Source: Pseudomonas sp. BP8 (GTDB taxonomy: Bacteria; Pseudomonadota; Gammaproteobacteria; Pseudomonadales; Pseudomonadaceae). Taken from it: DNA of 64,000 bases. The notes under the pieces are model-generated. The model was given only the letters and a program-made list of their open reading frames with translations. It was not told where the DNA came from and ran no database searches. Of the stretch, positions 34,011 to 42,704 are shown piece by piece. The stretch's first letter is position 1, and every line of letters starts with the position of its first letter. The translations under genes were made by a program, and so were the position numbers. Location of the stretch: assembly GCF_017875955.1 (NCBI RefSeq), contig NZ_JAGINK010000001.1:2146001-2210000 (forward strand), given 5' to 3'.

Positions 34011-34150
34011 GTTAACTCGCGGGAGTTAAAGCGTTAACTTTTCGAGGTTAAAGGTGTTAACTCGGTTAACACCCGCCAGAGGGTGCTATCGGCGTCTATG
34101 CCGCTGTTTCCGTGGATTCCAGCCCCATGCACGTTCGGCATGGCGTTAAC
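34011..34150. other. Cluster of GTTAAC palindromes
   Basis: Five exact GTTAAC sites occur at 34011, 34033, 34056, 34065 and 34145, with further GTTAAA or TTTAAC variants between them. The cluster is upstream of the minus-strand 119-aa gene and holds no ORF. The density is far above chance for a GC-rich genome; an operator array is one explanation. Confidence 0.55.
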
Positions 34151-34245
34151 CTCGTTTTAACTTTTTTTAACCGGGAAAAAAATGTGTACGTGGGGTCCTA
34201 GGCGGTCTAGGTCAGCGAACCTTCCAGACTTTCGACCCGCCCCCC

Positions 34246-34443
34246 TCAGTAGGTCGGCGCGATGTACGGCGGCGCCGACCGGATCTGCTCCAGCGCTTCG
34301 GCTGCGCTCAGGCCGCTGGCCAACAGGCGATCGATCTCTTTGCTCAACCGCTCACGCTCTTCCATCTGGCGCAACAGGGCGCGGCTGTGGGCGATCTGGT
34401 TGAGGGCTCGTTGAACTGGCTTGGGTAGATTGGTATGGCTCAT
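34246..34443 (-). CDS. Small prophage-region protein (65 aa)
   Basis: A 65-residue helical protein (MSHTNLPKPVQRALNQIAHS) with a charged middle and a Tyr/Pro tail. GGAGAAGACC directly precedes the ATG and gives a good ribosome site. It lies between the capsid fragment and the tail genes on the same strand. Family unknown. Confidence 0.55.
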   Translation of the reverse strand: MSHTNLPKPVQRALNQIAHSRALLRQMEERERLSKEIDRLLASGLSAAEALEQIRSAPPYIAPTY

Positions 34444-34463
34444 GGTCTTCTCCGGTATGAATG

Positions 34464-34485
34464 AAAAGGCCCGCTAGTGCGGGCC
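34464..34485 (-). terminator. Minus-strand terminator behind the capsid fragment
   Basis: GGCCCGC and GCGGGCC pair around a 4-base loop, followed on the minus strand by TTTT. It ends transcription of the capsid fragment. Confidence 0.7.
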
Positions 34486-34572
34486 AGTGCCGGATCACCC
34501 CACAAAGGAAAGAAGGGCTCCGACTGCTGCGGTTAGGAGGTCGTGGCACTCACAGCTAACCCACGCTCGTTG

Positions 34573-35109
34573 TTACGGTGTCGGCGTGCCGGCCAGCGTG
34601 ACGAGTCGAGTAGCTGTGGGAGCGAACACAGCCAGGCCAGCGCGCAGCTCTGCCAAGATGGTCACCATGTTGCGGCGGAAGTTGTCACCGTCATGGCGGC
34701 TGGCCTCAACGGTCACCTCCTGGCGGTCCAGCAGCGCTTCCACGCTGGTATCAAGGATCAATGCTTCACTCTGCGGCATACCGTTGGTGACGACGACTGG
34801 AGTGCCCCACAAGCTGGGTGGCGCAGGATCACGCGGTGTACCGATCACATACTGGCCGTCGCCATCCTCGGCGCGCTCGCTCTCGATGGCGAACCAGTCA
34901 CGCGGGTTCATCACGATGACGTTCGGGTTCCAACCTTCGGCCTTGAGGTCAGTGAGGGCTGCGCCGATGCGGTCAGCTGGCTTGCCGGTGGTGATGCCAG
35001 CAGCGATTGCCTGCTCCTTGAACCCGAGGATTTCACCTGGTCCACCGTCGCCGTTGATGAGTTCGGCTTCCAACTTCTGGGTCGGGTGTCGTGGCGCGGC
35101 CAGGGTCAT
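34573..35109 (-). pseudogene. HK97-type major capsid protein, C-terminal fragment
   Basis: The frame encodes 178 residues matching the C-terminal half of HK97-fold capsid proteins: ELINGDGGPGEILGF near the start, NVIVMNPRDWFAI in the middle, SLWGTPVVVTNGMP, and ILDTSVEALLDRQEVTVEAS then FRRNMVTILAELRAGLAV. An intact protein would be roughly 300-400 residues, so the N-terminal delta and first half of the fold are missing; an in-frame stop sits immediately before the ATG. Confidence 0.75.
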
Positions 35110-35203
35110 TGTCTAGGGGCTTAAATGTCGCTGCATAAGATGCTTTGGCATGTCGTTCCGCCAGGCGGGCGAAAGCCTTCCCACACTGTGCTGAGTGGCT
35201 TTC

Positions 35204-35631
35204 TCAGCTTTTGGGGAGTGAGTTCAATACGTTCTGAATCCACTTGTCGAAACTACCCTTCTTCTCGAAGGAGTAAACGTCGAACGCTTCCGGGTACAGC
35301 TCTTTGAATTTCGCGTTGAAGTCATCCCGGGTGTAGCTGGCCGACATGGCGCGATCGACTACAGCAAGCTTCTTATTGATATCCTTGATCAGGTGCCCCT
35401 TCTTCTTCCGGGGCAGTCTTACCTCTTCCCCGAAAGCCTGCAGCTTCAGAAAAGCCCTGTGTTGGACACCGTGAACAAGGTCGTTGATCATCAGCCTCCA
35501 TAGTATGTCTTTAGACTGCTGGCAGCGGTGTTGGCCAAGCTCTTCAACGGCCTCCAGTCGAGTCTTGTAACTGGTCTTATCAGCTGCTTTTTTCTTGAAC
35601 TCTACGATGTTCTCGGGGGCCTATCTTCCAT
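35204..35631 (-). pseudogene. Unknown protein with homopolymer frameshift (~142 aa)
   Basis: From ATG 35631 (behind GAGG) the frame reads MEDRPP, then a run of five C (minus strand, 35615-35619) shifts it into a stop. One more C gives a continuous protein: ENIVEFKKKAADKTSYKTRL, then LGQHRCQQSKDILWRLMINDL and onward to NVLNSLPKS. The good ribosome site and seamless reading after correction argue for a real gene that is broken, or for a sequencing error or slippage site. The ungapped ORF from 35491 encodes 95 residues only. Lys-rich, no known family. Confidence 0.6.
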
Positions 35632-35699
35632 GGGTTCCTCACTTTCGAACGAATATGGCTCGAACATGGCACATCGCCGCCCAGTCCGGCCAGGCGAAA

Positions 35700-35729
35700 G
35701 CGGGTGCCCTCAAATCTGAGGACACCCGC
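35700..35729 (-). terminator. Hairpin behind the NucS-like gene
   Basis: GCGGGTGCCCTCA pairs with TGAGGACACCCGC (one mismatch) around a 4-base loop. It shares the GGTG-CCT-CAAA-AGGACACCC pattern of the hairpin at 32921-32946. Confidence 0.55.
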
Positions 35730-35779
35730 AATAGGGCCGTATTTGGCAGGGCGGGGGATAGCTGGGTTCTTTCTTACGC

Positions 35780-36493
35780 TTAGTCCGACGATGGTCCATC
35801 AGCTTCAAATATTTGCTTCAGGCTGAATTCTACTTCGTACTCAAAAAGCGAGACGTTTGGGACCGCTACAATAGCGTGGCGTAGGTTGGCGCTGATGCTT
35901 TTAGCCACGATGACACCTTTCACCGCCTTCTCTTTGGCAAGGTTCTTCTTGATCCAGCCCATGTAGCGGCTGATCTGGCCAATAGCGCGATCTGCCACCC
36001 GACCGCGTTTCAGTTCGAATATCACGAACGAGTCGTCAGCATCCAACGCGAGGATATCTATTGGGCCTACGCTGGTCGGGTACTCAACGCCATCCCTACC
36101 CTGGGGGTCAACGTAAAGGCGCAACGGTTTGCCTTCGACCTTCAGTGACTCGATATTGTGGGAAATGAAGTCCCTAAGCTGCCATTCCAGCTCAAAAACT
36201 GTCTCTCGATCTGAATCTGGGGTGTCTTCACCCTCTTGGGCCAGATCTTCGTTCTCGATGGCTTGGATAGCGGTTTTCGGTGTGCCGGGGTGAAGGACGA
36301 GCACCTGTGTTTCTGTTTCCTCAACGACCCAGCCCATGCGCGCGAAGGCGCGACGTAGTTGCTGAGAGTTCGTGTTGGGGTCTATAGGCGGAGCTTCACC
36401 AGCATTCTGGCGGCACCATTCCTTCATGGGATAAAGGGTGTGCCCACCATCCAGGCCCACCATCACGACTGAGTATCTTTTTGGTGGCTGCAT
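35780..36493 (-). CDS. NucS/DUF91-type nuclease domain protein (237 aa)
   Basis: A 237-residue protein whose C-terminal half carries a RecB-like nuclease core of the NucS/DUF91 type: LEWQLRDFISHNIESL, then VGPIDILALDADDSFVIFEL with the KRGR after it, and AIGQISRYMGWIKKNLA. The Asp of IDIL, the Glu-x-Lys of FELKRG and the following Gln match the PD-(D/E)xK active site. The N-terminal 100 residues (MQPPKRYSVVMVGLDGGHTLYP) are unlike the NucS DNA-binding domain. It stands alone between prophage fragments, so a defence role is possible but unproven. Start ATG 36493 has a weak ribosome site. Confidence 0.75.
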   Translation of the reverse strand: MQPPKRYSVVMVGLDGGHTLYPMKEWCRQNAGEAPPIDPNTNSQQLRRAFARMGWVVEETETQVLVLHPGTPKTAIQAIENEDLAQEGEDTPDSDRETVFELEWQLRDFISHNIESLKVEGKPLRLYVDPQGRDGVEYPTSVGPIDILALDADDSFVIFELKRGRVADRAIGQISRYMGWIKKNLAKEKAVKGVIVAKSISANLRHAIVAVPNVSLFEYEVEFSLKQIFEADGPSSD

Positions 36494-37026
36494 CTGATTT
36501 CGTCCATGGCTGAATGGTGTAGGTCGGGCAGGGTAGCTGCTGGAGGTATGGCACTGCCAGCGCGGCGTTGTGGTGGATGGCCTCATATCTGAGGTGCCCC
36601 ACCTCTAACACCAGAGGTGGCACTTGCTCCGTAGTCGCCCTTTGCGGCTGGCATCTCTGTCTTGGGAACACCTTTGCACTAGGAGTGGTGATATTCACCA
36701 TGCCCAGTCGGCCAGCTCTGCCGTGTAGCAGAATTGAAGGGGGCTCGCCTGTGGGCTTCCCTTTGCTTAAATATGAGCACCGATCACGTTTATCGGCCAC
36801 TCCAGTCGGCTGCCAAGGCTAGTGGGCCGAGAATCGGACATCAAATTGGGAATCCCGCCTTGCGAGCCAGCGTAGCCAAATGGTTGATGCAGGTCTCTCA
36901 GCGCTGGTTGCGATCACTTCCGGCATCGTCACGATTCAGGCCCTTTGTACTCCAGTGGAGCGATTGCCTTTGCTGCGGGTTACACTCGGAGCCGGACGCA
37001 TTCGACAATTTACGGACGGATTGATC
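36494..37026. other. Gene-free stretch in the accessory region
   Basis: These 533 bases separate two divergent genes. A hairpin CCACCTCT/AGAGGTGG at 36599-36620 is the only structure I can support. Short frames (for example 36568-36822) lack coding character. It looks like decayed DNA. Confidence 0.45.
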
Positions 37027-37695
37027 ATGTCAGATCTAGAGCCTTGGCAGAGCCTGATACTTGGGGTCGGCGGGCTGCTCGGAACAATCGCTACGGCGAT
37101 CGCGACCTTCTTTCTGTGGCGAGTGACCTTGGTCCTTGCAAGGGAAACTACCAGAATGGCCGAGGCGTCAGCTCAGCCTCACGTGGTCGTGACCTTGGCC
37201 CCGAATCGGTGGTCAGCAAGGCATTTCAACCTGCACGTGGACAACACCGGGAATGCGACCGCGTATGACATCAGGGTCGCGATAACCCCTCCACTGCAGA
37301 ACGGTGAGGCCATGAACGACGACGCCAAGATCCCGTTCGAAAGAATCAGTGTGCTCAAGCCTGGGGCAGGGCTCTGCAGTTACTTATCCGAATATCAGGC
37401 CCTCAAGGGGAAGACATTCGAGGTCAAGATATCCTGGATCAAAAGTAGCTCTGACAAAACCCGAGAGGAAAATTCGTACATTCTGAGGATGTCTGATCAT
37501 GAGGGGGTTAGCTGGCTTGGAAATGATCCAGCGGTTGATGTCGCCCAGCACCTGAAGAAGATGGAGAAGAATCTGGCCGACATTTCACGAAAGCACATCC
37601 AGGTTGATGTCTACAGCGCTATCGACCGACTTCATGAGAAGCGGCTGGCTGCCCGAGAGCGACGTCGACGGAAGCGCTCGCAAGAAGATGTCTGA
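37027..37695 (+). CDS. Unknown membrane-anchored protein (222 aa)
   Basis: From ATG 37027 a 222-residue protein with one membrane segment at about 9-35 (LILGVGGLLGTIATAIATFFLW), then a beta-rich soluble domain (HVVVTLAPNRWSARHFNLHV to YDIRVAITPPLQ) that looks like an immunoglobulin-type fold, and a basic coiled tail rich in Arg/Lys. Proteins with this layout are common near mobile elements and have no established role. The longer open frame from 36880 is not supported. The ribosome site is weak. Confidence 0.65.
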   Translation: MSDLEPWQSLILGVGGLLGTIATAIATFFLWRVTLVLARETTRMAEASAQPHVVVTLAPNRWSARHFNLHVDNTGNATAYDIRVAITPPLQNGEAMNDDAKIPFERISVLKPGAGLCSYLSEYQALKGKTFEVKISWIKSSSDKTREENSYILRMSDHEGVSWLGNDPAVDVAQHLKKMEKNLADISRKHIQVDVYSAIDRLHEKRLAARERRRRKRSQEDV

Positions 37696-37858
37696 AACAG
37701 CCTTCGAAGTGGGCGCTCGCATGAGGGACTAAGCCGAAACTAGTTATCACTCGGCAGGGTAACTCCGCAAAAGTGAGGAGTCACCTAGGAAAGGACGTCT
37801 TCGGAATGCTGGAGTAATGCGCCACTTGGGCCGGCGCCCCTCTCTTATCAGCAGTTGC

Positions 37859-38280
37859 TTACGCCTTGTCCTGAGTCACGATTGATGCCGAGATGATCGC
37901 CCTGCCCCAGCGGCGTTTGCCAATGCAGATCGACACGGTAGGCCGCTCGCTGTGGTGTTCTTCGCTGACCCGGCGTAGCTGGCTAGGTTCTCGGGTGAGC
38001 CGCTATGGCTTAGCCCCCTGGCCTGTGGGCTGAGCATCTGCATTACTCCACCCGCCACGTTAGCAATGCCAGCGCCCATAAGGCCGGCAGCCCGCCCGTA
38101 GCAAATGAAGCCGCAACGATCAGCGCAGCGCCGAGAACGGTCTGCAGTAGCCCGCCACGCTTGCTGCCATGAATTACTGGGAAAAACCAAAGCTCTCGGG
38201 CCCCGCCAAACTCAAGTTCGCCCTCGCTGATGTTCTTCCGTTCTTGAAGACCGTGAAACAAATTCCATCCTGCATTTCTC
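37859..38280 (-). pseudogene. Tail assembly protein I, degraded second copy
   Basis: Reading the minus strand with frame changes gives DGICFTVF-KNGKNISEGELEFGGAREL, GSKRGGLLQTVLGAALIVAA, GLMGAGIANVAGGVMQMLSP and RAIISASIVTQDKA, parallel to copy 1. Three single-base deletions, near 38240, 38092 and 37938, break it when compared with copy 1. The first 80-odd codons are missing; the homology ends against the flavin monooxygenase gene at about 38280. Confidence 0.75.
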
Positions 38281-38313
38281 CTGTATCGCGCGCCATGCGC
38301 CCCACAGTCCAGC

Positions 38314-39690
38314 TCAGTCAAAGCGGAACGATGCCCCGTACGCCGAATCCGGCAGATGACTGCTACCGTCTTCGCGCAACCGCGAGCGGAAGGTCCCACG
38401 TTGTGGTTGCGTGCGATACAAACCGCGCTTCTGCAGCTCGGGAATGATCAGTTCGACGAAATCTTCAAGGCTGCCGGGGCTGATCAACGGGTTGATCATG
38501 TAGCCACTGGTACCTGAAATACGTGCGTGCTCCTCGATCCGCTCAGCCACCTGCTGCGGGGTGCCAACCAGGATCAGATCGCTGCCGCGGGTCACCTTGG
38601 CGAAGCGCTGCTTGACGTCGCCGGCCGTCAGCGGTTTGCCGCTACCGTCGGGGCGCATCACGTACGAGGTCATGCCTTCGGTGTGCGTCGACAGGGCGTC
38701 ACCGTCGGCGTAGCGGCTGATATCGATACCGGTGTCACCCGCATAACTGACCAATTGCGCCTGCAAGTGATAGTTGCTTTGCAGCTCATCGTATTTGCGC
38801 TGGGCCTCGATTTCGGTTTTGCCGGTGACGATGCGCAGTACGGTCAAGGACTTCACATCGGTCGACTGGCGACCGCGTGTTTGCGCCATCGCCCAGATCT
38901 GCTCAAGGCCCTCGCGGATCTCGTGTGGGTTGGACTTGGCGATGAAGATCAGCTCAGCGTGCTTGGCGGCAAATTCTCGGCCACGCCCCGACCAGCCGGC
39001 CTGGATCAGCAGGGGCGTGCGCTGAGGTGAGGGCGAGGAGAGGTGCGGGCCGGCTACCCGGTAGTGTTCGCCGGCATGATTGATCGGCCTCACCCGGTCG
39101 CCTCGGGCATACAGCTGGCGAGCCTTGTCGGCGACAACGGCGTCAGCGGCCCAACTGCCCTCCCAGAGCTTGTAGACCACATCGAGAAACTCTTCGGCGC
39201 GCTCGTAGCGATCGTCATGCTTGATCATCTGCTCCAGGCCAAAATTGCGCGCAGCACTGGAGAGGTAAGACGTGACGATGTTCCAGCCGACCCGGCCGTT
39301 GGTGAGGTGGTCGAGGGTGCTGAAACGCCGGGCGTGGGTGAACGGATGCTCATAGCTGGTAGTGACGGTGACCCCGAACGCGAGGTTTTCTGTAACGGCG
39401 GCCAAGGCCGGAATGATCATCAACGGATCGTTGGCGGGCGCTTCCACGGCCCATTTCATCGCCGCGTCGGCATTGCCGCCAAACACGTCGTAGAAGCCCA
39501 GCACGTCGCCAAAAAACAGCATGTCGAGGTTGGCCTGGTCGGCTATTCGCGCCAGGTTCGACCAGTAGCTCAACGAGTTGATGCTGAGTCGGTCATCCGC
39601 AGGGTGGGTCCAGAGGCTGGGCGCGCCGCCGCAGCCAACGCTGGCTTGTTCGTACAGCGCAAAAAGCAAAGGTTTTGGATCGGCCATCAT
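38314..39690 (-). CDS. FMN-dependent monooxygenase (NtaA/SnaA/DszA family)
   Basis: A 458-residue luciferase-like flavin monooxygenase. The N-terminal region contains WSNLARIADQANLDMLFFGD and the central NGRVGWNIVTSYLSSAARNFG is the FMN/substrate signature of the NtaA/DszA branch. Enzymes of this type use reduced FMN from a separate reductase to attack sulfones, sulfonates or chelators; no reductase or transporter gene is next to it, so the substrate is open. AGGGA precedes the ATG pair at 39687-39690. GC content is like the core genome, and its end lies 34 bases from the phage pseudogene. Confidence 0.85.
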   Translation of the reverse strand: MMADPKPLLFALYEQASVGCGGAPSLWTHPADDRLSINSLSYWSNLARIADQANLDMLFFGDVLGFYDVFGGNADAAMKWAVEAPANDPLMIIPALAAVTENLAFGVTVTTSYEHPFTHARRFSTLDHLTNGRVGWNIVTSYLSSAARNFGLEQMIKHDDRYERAEEFLDVVYKLWEGSWAADAVVADKARQLYARGDRVRPINHAGEHYRVAGPHLSSPSPQRTPLLIQAGWSGRGREFAAKHAELIFIAKSNPHEIREGLEQIWAMAQTRGRQSTDVKSLTVLRIVTGKTEIEAQRKYDELQSNYHLQAQLVSYAGDTGIDISRYADGDALSTHTEGMTSYVMRPDGSGKPLTAGDVKQRFAKVTRGSDLILVGTPQQVAERIEEHARISGTSGYMINPLISPGSLEDFVELIIPELQKRGLYRTQPQRGTFRSRLREDGSSHLPDSAYGASFRFD

Positions 39691-40018
39691 CTTCCCTGCA
39701 GGATCATTGAGCGGTTGGCAGACTGCCGGGGCGGTCGGCAGTGCCAGAAGGGGGAGTGATTAAAGCGTAATAAGCATTTGTTAAATAATAATTTATAGGA
39801 ATAAGTAAGCATCCAGATGCTCTATCGCGCAATGGGGGTCAGCTGGAATGTGGGTTAGCCTGCTTTGTAAGGGCAGGGTCGCTCTCCCTTGACGACGCCA
39901 GCCGGCCACAGGGGGGATGGCACCGGCTTCGCCGGTTTCGCGGGACAAGCCCGCTCCTACAGGGTTTGCTTGATCATTAACTTGGCGTTAGTTCTGTCAG
40001 AGCGGCCTTTGGTCGCGA
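39691..40018. other. Intergenic region between the monooxygenase and lpdV
   Basis: It contains an AT-rich patch at about 39775-39810 (likely promoter of the monooxygenase), and the REP element at 39920-39964. No gene was seen. Confidence 0.45.
39920..39964. repeat. REP element
   Basis: GCACCGGCTTCGCCGGTTTC then GCGGGACAAGCCCGCTCCTA and CAGGG; the same core as the other REPs, in the opposite orientation to the one at 27817. Confidence 0.8.
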
Positions 40019-40041
40019 CAGGGGCGCGCAGCGCGCCCCTG
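40019..40041 (-). terminator. Terminator of the bkd operon
   Basis: A perfect 10-bp stem (CAGGGGCGCG with CGCGCCCCTG) around 3 bases, just past the lpdV stop. No strong T-run follows on the minus strand. Confidence 0.6.
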
Positions 40042-40050
40042 GATCACTGG

Positions 40051-41430
40051 TCAGATATGCAGCGCCTGGCCCAGCGCCCGCAGTGCAGCTTCCTGCACTG
40101 CTTCGCCCAGGGTCGGGTGCGCGTGAATGGTGCCGGCAATGTCTTCCAGGCAGGCGCCCATCTCCAGCGACTGGGCAAACGCGGTCGACAGCTCCGATAC
40201 GCCCACCCCGACTGCTTGCCAACCCAGAATCAGGTGGTTGTCACGCCGGGCAACCACCCGCACGAAACCGCTTTTCGATTCCAGGGTCATGGCCCGTCCG
40301 TTGGCGGCAAACGGGAATTGCGCAACGATGCAGTCCAGTCCCGATTCACTGGCCTGTTCCGGCGTCTTGCCAACTACCACCAGTTCCGGGTCGGTGAAGC
40401 ACACCGCGGCAATCGCCGCTGGCTCGAAGCGTCGTGCGTGGCCGGCAATCAGCTCGGCGACCATCTCGCCCTGGGCCATGGCCCGGTGGGCCAGCATCGG
40501 TTCGCCCGCCAGGTCGCCAATCGCCCAGACGTTGCGCATGCTGGTCTGACAGCGCTCGTCCACGGCCACCGCCGAGCCGTTCATGTTCAGCGCCAGGCTC
40601 TCGAGGTTGAAACCTTGGGTGCGTGGGCGGCGGCCCACGGCAACCAGCACCTGATCGGCCTCTATGCGCAATTGTTCACCTTGCGCAGTCCGCGCCAGCA
40701 GGCAGCCGTCGTCGTAGCCTTCGACGCTGTGCCCCAGGTGCAGGGCGACCCCGAGCTTTTTCAGTGACTCGACCACCGGCGCGGTCAGCTCGGCGTCATA
40801 GGTTGGCAGGATGCGCTCCCGCGCTTCCACCACGCTGACCTGCACGCCCAGCTTGCGGTAGGCAATGCCCAACTCGAGGCCGATATAACCGCCGCCGACT
40901 ACCACCAGGTGCTTGGGCAGTGACGTCGGTGCGAGCGCTTCAGTGGAGGAGATGATCGGCCCACCCAGCGGCAGCATGGGCAGCTCGACACTGCTCGAAC
41001 CGGTCGCCAGCAGCAGGTGGTCGCACTGGATACGCTGGCCATCGACGTCAACGGTTTTGCCGTCGATGATCTTCGCCCAGCCGTGGATCACCGTCACACC
41101 GTGCTTTTTCAGCAAGGCGGCAACGCCGCTGGTCAGGCGGTCGACGATGCCGTCTTTCCAGGCCACGCTTTGCGTGATGTCCAGGCGCGGAACGGAGACG
41201 CTGATGCCCAGCGGCGACTGCCCGGCGTGGCGTGCGGTCTGGTGAAACTGCTCGGCGACATGGATCAGCGCCTTGGACGGGATGCAGCCAATGTTCAGGC
41301 AGGTACCGCCCAGCGCCTGGCCTTCGACCAATACCGTGGGGATGCCCAGTTGCCCGGCGCGGATCGCGGCGATATAACCGCCAGGCCCGCCACCGATGAT
41401 CAGCAGGGTGGTGTTGATAGTCTGTGGCAT
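40051..41430 (-). CDS. lpdV: Branched-chain keto acid dehydrogenase E3, dihydrolipoamide dehydrogenase
   Basis: A 459-residue flavoprotein reoxidising the lipoyl groups of BkdB with NAD+. FAD binding is at [15 protein letters not shown], the redox disulfide is in [13 protein letters not shown] (Cys44 and Cys49), the NAD site is [13 protein letters not shown], and the His-Glu pair is in [13 protein letters not shown] near the C-terminus. The gene follows bkdB by 2 bases and ends the operon. ATG 41430 gives [10 protein letters not shown]; the open frame beyond it overlaps bkdB and is not used. Confidence 0.96.
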   Translation of the reverse strand: MPQTINTTLLIIGGGPGGYIAAIRAGQLGIPTVLVEGQALGGTCLNIGCIPSKALIHVAEQFHQTARHAGQSPLGISVSVPRLDITQSVAWKDGIVDRLTSGVAALLKKHGVTVIHGWAKIIDGKTVDVDGQRIQCDHLLLATGSSSVELPMLPLGGPIISSTEALAPTSLPKHLVVVGGGYIGLELGIAYRKLGVQVSVVEARERILPTYDAELTAPVVESLKKLGVALHLGHSVEGYDDGCLLARTAQGEQLRIEADQVLVAVGRRPRTQGFNLESLALNMNGSAVAVDERCQTSMRNVWAIGDLAGEPMLAHRAMAQGEMVAELIAGHARRFEPAAIAAVCFTDPELVVVGKTPEQASESGLDCIVAQFPFAANGRAMTLESKSGFVRVVARRDNHLILGWQAVGVGVSELSTAFAQSLEMGACLEDIAGTIHAHPTLGEAVQEAALRALGQALHI

Positions 41431-41432
41431 GC

Positions 41433-42704
41433 TCACTCCACGAACAGGCAGGCGGGTTGTTCGAGCAGGCCGCGCACGGCCTGGATGAACAGGGCGGCAT
41501 CCATGCCGTCGACCACGCGGTGATCGAACGAACTGGACAGGTTCATCATCTTGCGCACCACGATCTGGCCGTCGACCACCACGGGGCGTTCGACCATGCG
41601 GTTGACGCCGACAATCGCCACTTCCGGGGTGTTGACCACCGGCGTGCTGACGATCCCGCCGAGGGCGCCGAGGCTGGTCAGGGTGATGGTCGAGCCGGAC
41701 AGTTCTTCGCGGCTGGCCTTGTTGCTGCGTGCGGCATGGGCCAGGCGGGTGATCTCGCTGGCATTGCCCCACAGGCTGCCGGCTTCGGCATGACGCAGTA
41801 CCGGCACCATCAGGCCGTTGTCGCCCTGGGTAGCGATGCCGACGTGCACCGCGCCATGACGGGTGATGACCTGCGCTTCGTCGTCATAGGTCGCGTTGAT
41901 CTGGGGGAAGTCGCGCAGGGCGACGACCATGGCCCGCACCAGGAATGGCAGCAGGGTGAGCTTGCCGCGGCTGTCGCCGTATTTGTGGTTAAGCTGCTGG
42001 CGCAGGGCTTCCAGCGCGGTGACGTCGATCTCTTCGACATAGCTGAAGTGCGCCACCCGGCGTTTGGCGTCCTGCATGCGCTGGGCGATCTTGCGGCGCA
42101 GGCCGATCACCGCCACCTGTTCGCTGTCGCTGCGCTTGGCATAGCCGCTGGGCGCCTGGCCGCTGCTGGTGTGGGGCTTGCTCATGAAGCCATCGAGGTC
42201 TTCATGCAGGATGCGCCCGGCAGGGCCGCTGCCATGCACATAGCGCAGCTCGATACCGGCATCCAGGGCGCGCTTGCGCACGGCCGGGGAGGCCAGCGGT
42301 TTTTCGTTGGCCTGGCGCGGCACGATCGCGGCGGCGCTTGGCGCGGGCGTCGGCTGGCTAGGCACTGCGGGCGACTCGGCGCGCACCTCGGCGGGCGCTG
42401 GGGTCGGGGCTGCTTGAGCCTCGACGGGCTTGGCCTGCGGCGGGTCGACGTGGTTGCCGCTGCCTTCGACTTCAATGCGAATCAACTCGCTGCCGACCGC
42501 CATGACCTCACCCGGCTGGCCGCCGAGGGCAAGCACCTTGCCGCTGACCGGCGAAGGGATTTCTACCGTGGCCTTGTCGGTCATGACATCGGCCACCACC
42601 TGGTCTTCGGCGATCACATCGCCGACCTTGACGAACCATTCCACCAACTCGACCTGCGCGATGCCTTCACCGATGTCCGGCATCTTGATGACGTGCGTGC
42701 CCAT
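41433..42704 (-). CDS. bkdB: Branched-chain keto acid dehydrogenase E2 (lipoamide acyltransferase)
   Basis: A 423-residue E2 core. It has a lipoyl domain (1-78; lipoylated Lys44 in [12 protein letters not shown]), an Ala/Pro-rich linker, a subunit-binding domain (about 138-175, [20 protein letters not shown]) and an acyltransferase domain ending in the catalytic [12 protein letters not shown] (His395, Asp399). It transfers branched acyl groups to CoA. Its ATG is adjacent to the bkdAB stop. Confidence 0.96.
   Translation of the reverse strand: MGTHVIKMPDIGEGIAQVELVEWFVKVGDVIAEDQVVADVMTDKATVEIPSPVSGKVLALGGQPGEVMAVGSELIRIEVEGSGNHVDPPQAKPVEAQAAPTPAPAEVRAESPAVPSQPTPAPSAAAIVPRQANEKPLASPAVRKRALDAGIELRYVHGSGPAGRILHEDLDGFMSKPHTSSGQAPSGYAKRSDSEQVAVIGLRRKIAQRMQDAKRRVAHFSYVEEIDVTALEALRQQLNHKYGDSRGKLTLLPFLVRAMVVALRDFPQINATYDDEAQVITRHGAVHVGIATQGDNGLMVPVLRHAEAGSLWGNASEITRLAHAARSNKASREELSGSTITLTSLGALGGIVSTPVVNTPEVAIVGVNRMVERPVVVDGQIVVRKMMNLSSSFDHRVVDGMDAALFIQAVRGLLEQPACLFVE

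Noticed and set aside
36568..36822. An 84-residue plus-strand ORF in the accessory gap
   Set aside because: Crosses a hairpin, has no ribosome site and no protein-like composition.
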